Part shown: one piece after another, positions 24,790-32,595 of the stretch | Numbering within the stretch: the stretch's first letter is position 1 | Layout: each line of letters begins with the position of its first letter | Origin: Fibrobacter sp. | GTDB taxonomy: Bacteria; Fibrobacterota; Fibrobacteria; Fibrobacterales; Fibrobacteraceae | DNA: 64,000 nucleotides | Direction of reading: 5' to 3' | Assembly: GCA_024399015.1 (NCBI GenBank) | Contig: JAKSIC010000005.1 | Coordinates: forward strand, 1 to 64,000 | Notes under the pieces: model-generated | Databases searched by the model: none | Told to the model about the DNA's origin: nothing | What the model saw: the letters and a program-made list of their open reading frames with translations, nothing else | Position numbers and translations under genes: made by a program

Positions 24790-25458
24790 CTACGCCACTA
24801 CACCTACGTAGTCGAGAATTTTTTGAACCTGTTGTTCAATTGAGGTTTGTGTAGTGTCAATTTCAATAGCATCATCGGCCTTCTTGAGGGGGGCCGTAGC
24901 TCTCGAAGAATCCAGACGGTCACGTTCGGTCAGGTTTTCGAGAACTTCCTCGTAGGTCACCTTTTCGCCCTTTTCAAGGAGTTCCTTGAGGCGACGTTCG
25001 GCGCGAACCTTCACGTCGGTGACGAGGAAAAACTTGTACTTAGCATTGGGGAAAACCACGGTACCGATGTCGCGACCATCCAGAATGCAACTGGAAACAG
25101 CACCGATCTCGCGCTGCTTGTCGGTCATGGCCTTGCGAACGGACGGCAGGGCGCAGTAGATGCTCACGTTGGAAGAAACGCGCATACCGCGGATGTCGGA
25201 TTCGTAGGAAACACCGTCGATGAGGATGTGGTTTTCAGAATCGAAGCTAAGCTTGAGGTTCTTGAGCAATTCGTCCATGGCAGGGCCTTCTTCTGCAGGG
25301 ATACCCTTTTCCAGGGCTGCAAAGGTCACTGCACGGTACATGGAGCCTGTGTCCAGGTAGGTAATGCCCAACTTCTTGGCAATAATCTTTGCCGTGGTGC
25401 TCTTACCAGTGCCGCTACCGCCGTCCAGGGCGATCACAAAGTTTTCAGAATTACTCAT
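24790..25458 (-). CDS. cmk: Cytidylate kinase
   Basis: 222 residues. P-loop GGSGTGKSTTAK, then YLDTGSMYRAV, ILDGRDIGTVVFPNA and the lid-region RDRLDSSRATAPL are characteristic. It phosphorylates CMP and dCMP in pyrimidine salvage in the cytosol. It is upstream of rpsA with a 37-base gap. The start ATG 25458 has no visible ribosome site. Confidence 0.95.
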   Translation of the reverse strand: MSNSENFVIALDGGSGTGKSTTAKIIAKKLGITYLDTGSMYRAVTFAALEKGIPAEEGPAMDELLKNLKLSFDSENHILIDGVSYESDIRGMRVSSNVSIYCALPSVRKAMTDKQREIGAVSSCILDGRDIGTVVFPNAKYKFFLVTDVKVRAERRLKELLEKGEKVTYEEVLENLTERDRLDSSRATAPLKKADDAIEIDTTQTSIEQQVQKILDYVGVVA

Positions 25459-25479
25459 AAGTGGGGCGAAAAATAGAAA

Positions 25480-25908
25480 TTATTCGTAATAATAAAAGGT
25501 CACCCGGTTGTTCCAGGAGTCCCAAACGGACATTTCCGACCCATCCTTATAGATTTTCACGTCCAATCCGTCCAAATCGAACAAATAATAGGCCCCGTCA
25601 TCAAAACCTTCATCGTAACGGGACTCTGTATAGTAATAGGACGCCCCATCCAGGTTCAAGGAAGCAAATCCGTCCGAATCAATCCTGAGCGTTACTTTGT
25701 ACGAAGGACTGATAACCTTTTCCAGGGAACAGTCATAGGGTCCGATGGCGTCGTAACGGCATTCCTCCGCGTAGTAGTAGCGGAAGGAGCGACTAAAGCG
25801 GTTGCCGTCGGCGTCAGGGTCCACGGCACAGCCCGAGAGCCACAACGCAAAAAACGGCGCTAGGAAAAGCGCCGTCTTCAAAACGATATTTTTAGCAGAA
25901 GCCTTCAT
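25480..25908 (-). CDS. Small lipoprotein of unknown function
   Basis: 142 residues. The signal segment ends in LSGCAV, a good lipobox, so the mature protein should be lipid-anchored. The rest is Tyr/Asp-rich and beta-like (YYYTESRYDEGFDDGAYYLFDL), with one more Cys pair (EECRY, YDCSL). No family recognised. Its ATG overlaps the stop of the upstream lipoprotein gene by one base (TAATG), so the two are co-translated and probably act together. Confidence 0.7.
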   Translation of the reverse strand: MKASAKNIVLKTALFLAPFFALWLSGCAVDPDADGNRFSRSFRYYYAEECRYDAIGPYDCSLEKVISPSYKVTLRIDSDGFASLNLDGASYYYTESRYDEGFDDGAYYLFDLDGLDVKIYKDGSEMSVWDSWNNRVTFYYYE

Positions 25909-26519
25909 TACGGATTTTCGTAATCGCCACCGTAGAATTCGTCGTCAGCCTGTTCAGTATTTTCATCCTGATAGGTTTCAGCAGCGCGGAGTTCACCGGT
26001 GCTACCGTACTTACGCTTTTCTTCTTCGGTCAGCTTGTTGGAGAAGACGATTTCTTCCTGTTCCTGGTTGGCAGCTTCTTCTTCTTCCTTCAAGATCTTC
26101 TGACCTTCTTCGAGGCGACGCTTGATACGTTCGTCTTCCATCTGCTTCAGGTTGGTACCGACCTTAGCCTGTTCTGCAGACATCTTGGTACGTTCGTTGG
26201 CATCGTCCATGGCAGCCTTGATACCAATCAAGCGACCCTTGCGGTCAACTTCGAGGCCAGCCTTACGGAGAGTGGAGAGGGGAAGACGGCGAACAGCCAG
26301 TTTGTATTCTTCCTTAAATTCATGACCATCGGAAGAGACGATTTCTTCGGCTTCGCCAGGGGTAACATATTCGAGAGCTTCTTCCCAGCGAGAGCTCTGA
26401 ACGCAGGAAGTAAAGCCAGTAAGAGCATTGTCCAATGCTTCCGGATCATCGCCCTTAGTTCCGCCACATGCGGAAAGAACCAAAGCCACAAAGGACAAGC
26501 ACACCATCAGTTTTTTCAT
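25908..26519 (-). CDS. Lipoprotein with charged coiled-coil segment
   Basis: 203 residues. The signal peptide ends in LSACGG, a standard lipobox. A folded middle (residues about 30-95) is followed by a long Glu/Lys-rich helix (residues about 115-165, KQMEDERIKRRLEEGQKILKEEEE), probably a coiled coil, and an acidic end. ATG 26519 was chosen because GGAGG lies nine bases upstream and the signal peptide begins there. Function unknown; it is coupled to the next lipoprotein gene. Confidence 0.72.
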   Translation of the reverse strand: MKKLMVCLSFVALVLSACGGTKGDDPEALDNALTGFTSCVQSSRWEEALEYVTPGEAEEIVSSDGHEFKEEYKLAVRRLPLSTLRKAGLEVDRKGRLIGIKAAMDDANERTKMSAEQAKVGTNLKQMEDERIKRRLEEGQKILKEEEEAANQEQEEIVFSNKLTEEEKRKYGSTGELRAAETYQDENTEQADDEFYGGDYENP

Positions 26520-26705
26520 AGGATTAGACCTCCGAAAAAAATTTAAATCCCGCCTAAATATAAACAATTTTCGTAAAAATCAACGATTTTAAACAAATTT
26601 TTTACGTAACACGCTGTCAAAAGCCAACTTACAAACACCATTTAAACATACTTTTCCCCAAAATTTTCCATCTGGGAACGCTTCTTTTACTAAATTGGCG
26701 AAGCT

Positions 26706-27887
26706 ATGACAGAAAACGCAGACATCTACCGCATCAAGAAGGCTACTCCCGAAGGCGAGCGCGAAATCATCCTTATCGGCACCGCCCACATTTCCCAGGC
26801 CTCCAAGGACTTGGTGCGCGAGACCATCGAGGCTGAGTCTCCGGACACCGTCTGCGTTGAACTGGACGAAGGCCGCCTGGGCTCCATCAAGGACCCGGAC
26901 CGCTGGAAAAAGACCGATTTAAGACAGGTTATCAAGAACAAGCAGCTGGGCACCCTGATTGCAAATCTTGTGCTGGGTTCCTACCAGAAGCGTATGGGCG
27001 CACAGACCGGCGTAAAGCCCGGTTCCGAACTGAAGGAAGCCGTGGATGTGGCTGAAGCCGCCGGACACGAACTGGTTCTTGCCGACCGCGACATCAAAAT
27101 CACCCTGAAGCGCACCTGGGCATGCACCCCCTGGTACCGCAAGTTCAGCCTTCTGGGCGGACTTTTCGCAAGCATTTTTGACAAGACCGAAGTCAGCGAA
27201 GAAGAACTGGCCAAGATCAAGGAACAGGACGCCCTCAACGGCATGATGCAGGAATTCGGCAAGACCTACCCCGAAGTCAAGCAGGTTCTGATTGACGAAC
27301 GCGACCAGTTCCTGGCAAGCAAGATCAAGAACGCCCCGGGCAAGAAGATTATCGCTGTCGTCGGCGCCGGCCACATGCGCGGCATCGCAGGCATCATCGA
27401 AGAAGAAAAGAAACTGCCGTCCGAGGAGTCCATCAGCGTCATCCCCAAGAGCGCTCCCATCTGGAAGATCATCGGTTGGGCAATCCCCATCGCAATTATC
27501 GCAAGCATTATCGCTGTGGGCGTCCATGCCGGCGCCGAAAAGGCCGGCCAGCTTTCCCTGCAGTGGGCAATGCTTACTGGCGGCGGCGCAATGCTGGGCA
27601 CGATCATCGCCGGCGGCCACCCGCTCACCATTCTAGTGGCATTGGTTACGGCTCCGTTCACTGGACTCACACCGCTTATCGGCGTAGGTTTCTTCACCGC
27701 CCTTACCCAAGTCTACATGAGACCGCCCCGCGTTGAAGAAATGGAAACCTTGAGCGACGACATCTGGCAGGTGAAGCGTTGGTGGAAGAACCGCGTGACC
27801 CGCGTAATCCTCTGCTTCCTTTGCCCCGGCATCCCGGCCATCATCGGCAAGATCCTCGCCATCTTCAATATTTACCAGGCTTTATAA
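26706..27887 (+). CDS. TraB/PrgY family membrane protein
   Basis: 393 residues. The N-terminal domain has the TraB/GumN-type motifs LIGTAHIS, VCVELDEGR and VVGAGHMRGI; the C-terminal third has about four membrane segments (WAIPIAIIASIIAVGV onward). Enterococcal TraB/PrgY reduces pheromone activity and is proposed to be a protease or peptide-binding protein; the role in this bacterium is unknown. A TACTAAAT box lies just before the ATG, so the mRNA leader may be very short. It stands alone. Confidence 0.82.
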   Translation: MTENADIYRIKKATPEGEREIILIGTAHISQASKDLVRETIEAESPDTVCVELDEGRLGSIKDPDRWKKTDLRQVIKNKQLGTLIANLVLGSYQKRMGAQTGVKPGSELKEAVDVAEAAGHELVLADRDIKITLKRTWACTPWYRKFSLLGGLFASIFDKTEVSEEELAKIKEQDALNGMMQEFGKTYPEVKQVLIDERDQFLASKIKNAPGKKIIAVVGAGHMRGIAGIIEEEKKLPSEESISVIPKSAPIWKIIGWAIPIAIIASIIAVGVHAGAEKAGQLSLQWAMLTGGGAMLGTIIAGGHPLTILVALVTAPFTGLTPLIGVGFFTALTQVYMRPPRVEEMETLSDDIWQVKRWWKNRVTRVILCFLCPGIPAIIGKILAIFNIYQAL

Positions 27888-27985
27888 AGTTCTGCCAAGC
27901 CACATAAAGTTGTACAAAGCCGCATAAGGCCACATAAGGCTCCGCAAAGCCGCGTTTCAGAGATAAATTTCAAGAAACGCACCAT

Positions 27986-28028
27986 TTTACGGGAAAATCA
28001 GGTCTATTCCAAAGGCTTTTCCCGTAAA
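27986..28028. repeat. Long inverted repeat, first of a pair
   Basis: TTTACGGGAAAA and TTTTCCCGTAAA are perfect 12-bp arms around a 19-base loop. The loop contains AATCAGGTC-like sequence whose complement GACCTGATT lies beside the second hairpin. Confidence 0.85.
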
Positions 28029-28185
28029 TTATTACGTTGTTTGCAACATTTCCACACAATTCGCAGCCCAAAAGCCACCAAAGTTCGAAATTTCGGCACA
28101 AACCTAGTGGTTTTCATGAAAAAAAACGGCTCAAACCAGGCTAAAGCGCCTTGTTGGCACCCACTTTTCGTTATTTTGTATGTAA

Positions 28186-28229
28186 AATTACGGGAAAACG
28201 GGTAATAAAAAAGCTGTTTTCCCGTAATT
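28186..28229. repeat. Long inverted repeat, second of a pair
   Basis: AATTACGGGAAAAC and GTTTTCCCGTAATT are perfect 14-bp arms around a 16-base loop. The core TTACGGGAAAA is shared with the first hairpin about 160 bases to the left. Confidence 0.88.
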
Positions 28230-28271
28230 CGACCTGATTTCACAAAATTATCCCCCGGAATCGCTCCAAAA

Positions 28272-28303
28272 GTCATCGCGAGGCGCAGCTGAAGCAATCG
28301 AAG
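28272..28303. repeat. Dispersed GTCATTGCGAG-type element
   Basis: GTCATCGCGAG followed by GCAATCGAAG matches the ends of the copies at 12781 and 21198, with one substitution in the left end. Confidence 0.6.
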
Positions 28304-28337
28304 CGGATTTTTTTGCACTTAGGATTATTTTGCAGGA

Positions 28338-28490
28338 TTTGAGAACATTTGCCCAAATTTTGAGAACATCTTTATTCTAGCCAAGTCCAAAATCATCCTA
28401 TTTCACCACCTATTTTCACAAATATTTACATTTTACCCATTGATTTTACCAAATTTTATGTTTAAATTATGAAAAGAATTTTGAGAACAT
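28338..28490. promoter_or_regulatory. Three direct copies of TTTGAGAACAT upstream of the pectate lyase
   Basis: The 11-mer is exact at about 28338, 28360 and 28480, spaced by 22 and 120 bases, ending about 100 bases before the gene. A 22-base spacing (two helical turns) suits cooperative binding of a regulator. Confidence 0.5.
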
Positions 28491-28587
28491 TCGTTGTTCA
28501 GAAAAATTGAACAAGTGTTTGGGACAGTTCATTTTTCAACGAAACGGCTCAAATTCTGGTGTATAAACAAAAAAGGGATTTTTGGGT

Positions 28588-30354
28588 ATGAATTCTAAAC
28601 TTATCGCAGCCGTCGCATTCGGCCTCGCCACCGCCGCCATGGCAGTCACCTCTCCGGACTTTCCAATGACCGGTTTCGCCACCCAGAATGGAGGCACCAC
28701 CGGCGGCAAGGGCTACGGCGAAGTCACCGTCAGCACTACCGCTGATTTGGCAAAGTACGCTTCTGCAGGCAACAAGATTATTTACGTAAAGCCGGGCACC
28801 TATGCAGGCCCCATCAACGTAGGCAGCAACGTTACCATTTACGGCTACCAGGGCGCAGTAATCACTCAGCCCACTTCCGGCAGCGCCATGAAGCTTTCCG
28901 GTTCCAAGAACGTCATCATCCGCAATCTGAAATTTCAGGGCATTGGCGCCCACGACGACGATGACGAAGATTGCCTCCAGGTGAATCACGAATCCAAGAA
29001 CGTGTGGATCGACCACGTGGATATTTACGACGGCCACGACGGCAATTTGGACATTACCAACGCCTCCGACTTTGTGACCATTTCCTGGACCAAGTTCAGC
29101 TACACAAGCAAGAGCACTGGCCATCAGTTCTCCAACCTCATTGGAAACAGCAAAACCAAGACTTCCGACCGTGGCCATTTGAACGTCACTTTCCATCACA
29201 CTTGGTGGGCAGATGGCGTCGTGGAACGCATGCCCCGCGTCCGCTTCGGCAAGGTTCATGTGGCAAACAACTTGTTTGACAGCAAGAACACCAGCTATTG
29301 TGTCCGCGCAGCTATCGAAGCAGACATTCGCATCGAAAACAATGTGTTCATCAACGTCCAGAAGGCTCTGGACCTGTACACCAGCGACGGAAAGATTACC
29401 GCCGCCCAGATGATCAACAACTACGAAGAAAACGTGAAGAAGAAGGAATCCGGCACAGGCACCGCTTTCAAGCCCAGCTACTCCATGAGTCTCACCGATG
29501 TTAGCACTCAGGCAAAGGCCTATGCTCTTCGCGACTCCATCAAGCTTTACGCTGGCGCCACCTTGCCCAACCCCGGTTCCAACAGCACAGTCACCCCGGC
29601 AAGTTCCTCAAGCAAGGTCGTCGCAAGTTCCAGCTCCGTAAAGTCCAGCAGCAGCGTGGCACCCGCATCTTCCAGTTCTGCAAAGTCGTCTAGTTCCACG
29701 GCACCGGTTTCTGGCACAGCCACCCTCACTAAGCACGGCACCGGCAGTTCCACTCAATCTGTCGCCGCAGGTTCTGCAATTGAAGAATTCTACTTCACCA
29801 TCGAAGGCGCTACCGGCGCAACCGTTACCGGCCTCCCCGAAGGTGTCACTGGTACTTTGAAGGGTTCCGACTTCTACATTTCTGGAACAGTTCCTGCAAA
29901 CGCTACCTCAGGTGCATACAAGTTCACCGTCACCACCACAGGCGCCACCACCAACGCAAGCAAGAGCGGCACCATCACCGTTACAGGCGGCAGCGCACCC
30001 GTGGCATCTAGCAGTTCCACAACACAGACAGCTTCAAGCAGTTCCGTGGTCCCGGCCTCCTCCAGTTCTGCAAACGAAATTGCAGCCATCGAATCCAGCG
30101 ACTCTGGCGAACAGAACGGCAGCGAAACTCAAGCCATCCAGCAAACTTTCGCACCCAAATTCAGCGTCGCCTCAGCAGGCCGCTCCCTCACCGTCTACGG
30201 CGCCGCAGGCAAAACCCTCACCATTATGGACATGCAGGGCCGCCTGATGTTCGGCCGATTCATCCAGACCAACAACTTTGACGTCACCCTCCCCCATAGC
30301 GGCAATTACATCGTCCGTGTGGGCAAGCAGACTCAGCGCGTAAACATCAAGTAG
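28588..30354 (+). CDS. Secreted pectate lyase (PL1) with C-terminal sorting-type domain
   Basis: 588 residues. A signal peptide (MNSKLIAAVAFGLATAAMA) precedes a PL1 right-handed beta-helix, residues about 20-320, with VWIDHVDIYDGHDGNLDIT (calcium site Asp residues) and ERMPRVRFG containing the catalytic Arg. A Ser-rich linker (about 335-375), an Ig-like domain of the He_PIG type (about 375-465), a second Ser-rich linker and a C-terminal module (LTIMDMQGRLMF, then GNYIVRVGKQTQRVNIK) follow. That module resembles type IX secretion type A sorting domains. It cleaves polygalacturonate by beta-elimination outside the cell. ATG 28588 starts the signal peptide. A terminator follows. Confidence 0.9.
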   Translation: MNSKLIAAVAFGLATAAMAVTSPDFPMTGFATQNGGTTGGKGYGEVTVSTTADLAKYASAGNKIIYVKPGTYAGPINVGSNVTIYGYQGAVITQPTSGSAMKLSGSKNVIIRNLKFQGIGAHDDDDEDCLQVNHESKNVWIDHVDIYDGHDGNLDITNASDFVTISWTKFSYTSKSTGHQFSNLIGNSKTKTSDRGHLNVTFHHTWWADGVVERMPRVRFGKVHVANNLFDSKNTSYCVRAAIEADIRIENNVFINVQKALDLYTSDGKITAAQMINNYEENVKKKESGTGTAFKPSYSMSLTDVSTQAKAYALRDSIKLYAGATLPNPGSNSTVTPASSSSKVVASSSSVKSSSSVAPASSSSAKSSSSTAPVSGTATLTKHGTGSSTQSVAAGSAIEEFYFTIEGATGATVTGLPEGVTGTLKGSDFYISGTVPANATSGAYKFTVTTTGATTNASKSGTITVTGGSAPVASSSSTTQTASSSSVVPASSSSANEIAAIESSDSGEQNGSETQAIQQTFAPKFSVASAGRSLTVYGAAGKTLTIMDMQGRLMFGRFIQTNNFDVTLPHSGNYIVRVGKQTQRVNIK

Positions 30355-30394
30355 TTCTCCTCCAACCAACAATCGTGAACCTCGCGTTCACAAC

Positions 30395-30427
30395 ATCCCG
30401 TCACGCAATCGTGTGGCGGGATTTTTT
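30395..30427 (+). terminator. Intrinsic terminator after the pectate lyase
   Basis: ATCCCGTCAC and GTGGCGGGAT form a 10-bp stem (one T-G) with an eight-base loop, followed by a T-run. Confidence 0.88.
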
Positions 30428-30461
30428 GTAGATTTCCAATAACAGAAGGAAAGGAGTTTAT

Positions 30462-31088
30462 ATGATCAAGAATTTCATCTTTGATTTTGGCGGCGTCATT
30501 CTGGACATCGACATGCCTAAAGTTTTTAGAGGTTTCGCAGCCCTGGGCGTTGGTGCAGAAGCCATGGGCATTGCCACAGGAGCCCTCGCCGCCAACTCCC
30601 CCATCCTTCAACTGTTTTCCCAATACCAGTGCGGCACCATCAGCACCGATGAATTCTGTTCGATTATCGCCTCCAAGTGCAGACCGGGAACCACCAAGGA
30701 ACAGGTGGCAGAAACCTGGCTCACCGTTTGTGTAGATTTGCCGCAACACAGGCTTGACGCCATTCAGGAACTTCGCAAGAATCACAAGGTTTACCTCCTT
30801 AGCAACATCAACGACTTGCACTGGGATTACTGCTGCGAAAAATGGTTCAACCGCGGCGGACACAATTGCGAAGAATACTTCGACAAACTTTTCCTGAGCC
30901 AGCGCATGGGTATGGAAAAACCGAACCCGGAAATTTTCAAGCAGGTCATCGCCGCCACCGGCATCGTCCCCGAAGAAACCATGTTCCTGGACGACACTTT
31001 GGAAAACCTGGAATCTGCAGCAAAGCTTGGCTTCCAGACATTCCACGCAGCCCCGGGCGTTGACTGGATCAAGGAATTCGTCGGCTAA
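30462..31088 (+). CDS. HAD family hydrolase (HAD-IA phosphatase)
   Basis: 208 residues. Motif I FDFGGVILDID, motif II LLSNIN, Lys in GMEKPNPEIF (motif III) and motif IV LDDTLENLESA mark a Mg-dependent HAD phosphatase with an alpha-helical cap between motifs I and II. The second Asp of motif I is replaced (DFGG), as is usual in YihX-type subfamilies, which act on sugar phosphates. Substrate is not known. AAAGGAG precedes the ATG, and the next gene starts 2 bases after its stop, so they form one transcript. Confidence 0.85.
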   Translation: MIKNFIFDFGGVILDIDMPKVFRGFAALGVGAEAMGIATGALAANSPILQLFSQYQCGTISTDEFCSIIASKCRPGTTKEQVAETWLTVCVDLPQHRLDAIQELRKNHKVYLLSNINDLHWDYCCEKWFNRGGHNCEEYFDKLFLSQRMGMEKPNPEIFKQVIAATGIVPEETMFLDDTLENLESAAKLGFQTFHAAPGVDWIKEFVG

Positions 31089-31090
31089 AA

Positions 31091-31642
31091 ATGTCCACCG
31101 TTATTTTGTTCAACAAGCCCTTTGGCGTTCTAAGCCAGTTCACTCCGGAAGCGGGGCACCCCGCTCTGGATACTTTCGGTTTTCCGCCGGACATTTACGC
31201 TGCGGGCCGTTTGGACCACGACAGCGAAGGCGCGCTCCTGTTGACCGACAACGGTCGCCTCATTAAAAAGCTGTTGGACCCGAAATTCGAACATCCGCGA
31301 ACTTACCTCGCCCAAGTAGATGGTCAAATTACAGAAGAGGCCGTTCGAAAGCTCTGCAAGGGAGTGGACATCAAGGGGTATCACACAAAGCCCTGCAAGG
31401 CCCGCATCGTCCCGGCTCCAGACTGGATCTGGGACCGCAATCCGCCGGTCCGTTTTCGCGCCAATATTCCCACCAGTTGGGTAGAGCTGACCCTTATCGA
31501 AGGCAAGAACCGTCAGGTTCGCCACATGACAGCCGCCGTCGGCTTCCCAACGCTCCGTCTCGTCCGCGTGAAAATCGGAAACATTCCACTTGGCGACTTG
31601 CAGCCCGGCCAGTGGCACATCATTACAGACAAAGTGATTTAA
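31091..31642 (+). CDS. rluE: RluE-like 23S rRNA pseudouridine synthase
   Basis: 183 residues without an S4 domain, starting directly with the synthase domain: ILFNKPFGVLSQFT, catalytic Asp in GRLDHDSEGALLLT, RTYLAQVDG, and EGKNRQVRHM. This short form fits RluE, which makes pseudouridine 2457 in 23S rRNA helix 89. It is the second member of the RsuA/RluB family in the window. The start follows the HAD gene by two bases. Confidence 0.85.
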   Translation: MSTVILFNKPFGVLSQFTPEAGHPALDTFGFPPDIYAAGRLDHDSEGALLLTDNGRLIKKLLDPKFEHPRTYLAQVDGQITEEAVRKLCKGVDIKGYHTKPCKARIVPAPDWIWDRNPPVRFRANIPTSWVELTLIEGKNRQVRHMTAAVGFPTLRLVRVKIGNIPLGDLQPGQWHIITDKVI

Positions 31643-31819
31643 TTCGCGGCGAATAACCTAGTTTAAAAAGTTTCATTCTCAATCAATAACGAAGCTAAGT
31701 CTCGCCACGTTGACGTTCGTTTCGTTTTTTTATATTCAAAGACAACCTATTCGCAACAACCCATAGCTGCGATGTGTTTGCAAGGTCGTCCATTTTTTAG
31801 GAGTATTTAGGAGGAACAA

Positions 31820-32470
31820 ATGAAAAAACTTTTCACACTTTGCGCAATCTGCGTGGCGTCGCTCGCACTTTCCGGCTGCGCCATTTTGCTAGGCGTAAAC
31901 CCAATGACAAACATCCACTTTGGTGGACTACACGTTTTCACAAGAGTCTCGACAGCCTACTATTACCTGGTCACAGACAATCCAGAAGAAGTCGAAGTGG
32001 ACTTGCCGTTTCACAGCACAAATAGAAACAACAGATATCAAAATGTTTTCTACAACAAGAATAAAGATTTATCAAGCATCACATTCTACAACGATGAAAT
32101 CAGGATGATTTTTCAGTTCACTACCTATGAAAAAATCTACGAAAGAGATCCTAACGGCATTCCGCAAGGGTTAAGCGAGAAACAAAAAATTGACCGCATT
32201 ATTTCCAATTTTTTCAACATTGACAGCACAGACAAATCTGTCCGCCTTGTTTATGATGCAGAAAAGAAAATGGGATACAAATGTTTCTCCCGCTCCCCAA
32301 TGTACGACACAAGCAAGGACATTGAAGATGTCTGCGGTGCAGTCCGGTTTTCAAGGATGGGCAACGTAGCGTTTTTCTACCTAGTAAGCTCAGAAATCGG
32401 AGCAGAACAACTCAAAGAAACAATGCTCAAAACAGCTAACAGCGTTCAATTCAAGGCAGAACAACAATAA
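31820..32470 (+). CDS. Lipoprotein of unknown function
   Basis: 216 residues. The signal peptide ends in LSGCAI, a good lipobox. The mature part is mixed alpha/beta with charged residues and a Cys pair (KCFS, DVCGA). No family recognised. Two similar TTTAGGAG sequences (31797 and 31806) precede the ATG, the nearer at normal ribosome-site distance. The gene is slightly more AT-rich than its neighbours. It faces the fumarase gene across a terminator. Confidence 0.7.
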   Translation: MKKLFTLCAICVASLALSGCAILLGVNPMTNIHFGGLHVFTRVSTAYYYLVTDNPEEVEVDLPFHSTNRNNRYQNVFYNKNKDLSSITFYNDEIRMIFQFTTYEKIYERDPNGIPQGLSEKQKIDRIISNFFNIDSTDKSVRLVYDAEKKMGYKCFSRSPMYDTSKDIEDVCGAVRFSRMGNVAFFYLVSSEIGAEQLKETMLKTANSVQFKAEQQ

Positions 32471-32496
32471 TAATCCTCAAAATTTTGGTAATAAAA

Positions 32497-32523
32497 AACA
32501 CCCCGCCGGTATAACCGACGGGG
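32497..32523 (-). terminator. Terminator of the fumarase gene
   Basis: CCCCG-CGGT and ACCG-CGGGG arms (one mismatch) surround an ATA loop. On the minus strand the hairpin is followed by TGTTTTTT, so it mainly serves the leftward fumarase transcript. Confidence 0.8.
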
Positions 32524-32537
32524 TTAATTTGTCTACT

Positions 32538-32572
32538 GGATCCTATCGCCGCATTCGCGACTCCAGGATGAC
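32538..32572. repeat. Dispersed element related to the GTCATTGCGAG family
   Basis: On the minus strand it starts GTCATCCTGGAGTCGCG and ends CGATAGGATCC; it has the same kind of outer ends around a variable core as the copies at 12781 and 21198, but belongs to a different sequence variant. Confidence 0.45.
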
Positions 32573-32595
32573 ACCGCGCTTTCGCGCGTCGTCAA

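Larger units (their letters stand above)
27888..28587. other. 700-base intergenic region rich in repeats
   Basis: No gene is seen. It begins with imperfect repeats of ACATAAGGC and CAAAGCCGC (27899-27955). It holds two long hairpins with the same ACGGGAAAA arms (27986-28028 and 28186-28229), a diverged GTCATTGCGAG-type element (28272-28303), and three copies of TTTGAGAACAT (28338, 28360 and 28480). The region is the 5' flank of the pectate lyase gene and probably carries its regulation. Confidence 0.6.

Noticed and set aside
28150-28175. Sigma54-like TTGGCACCCACTTTTCG
   Set aside because: GG is present, but the -12 GC is absent at the right distance, so it does not fit the consensus.
28004-28318. 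104-residue minus-strand frame in the pectate lyase upstream region
   Set aside because: It spans the long hairpins and the dispersed repeat; no family features.
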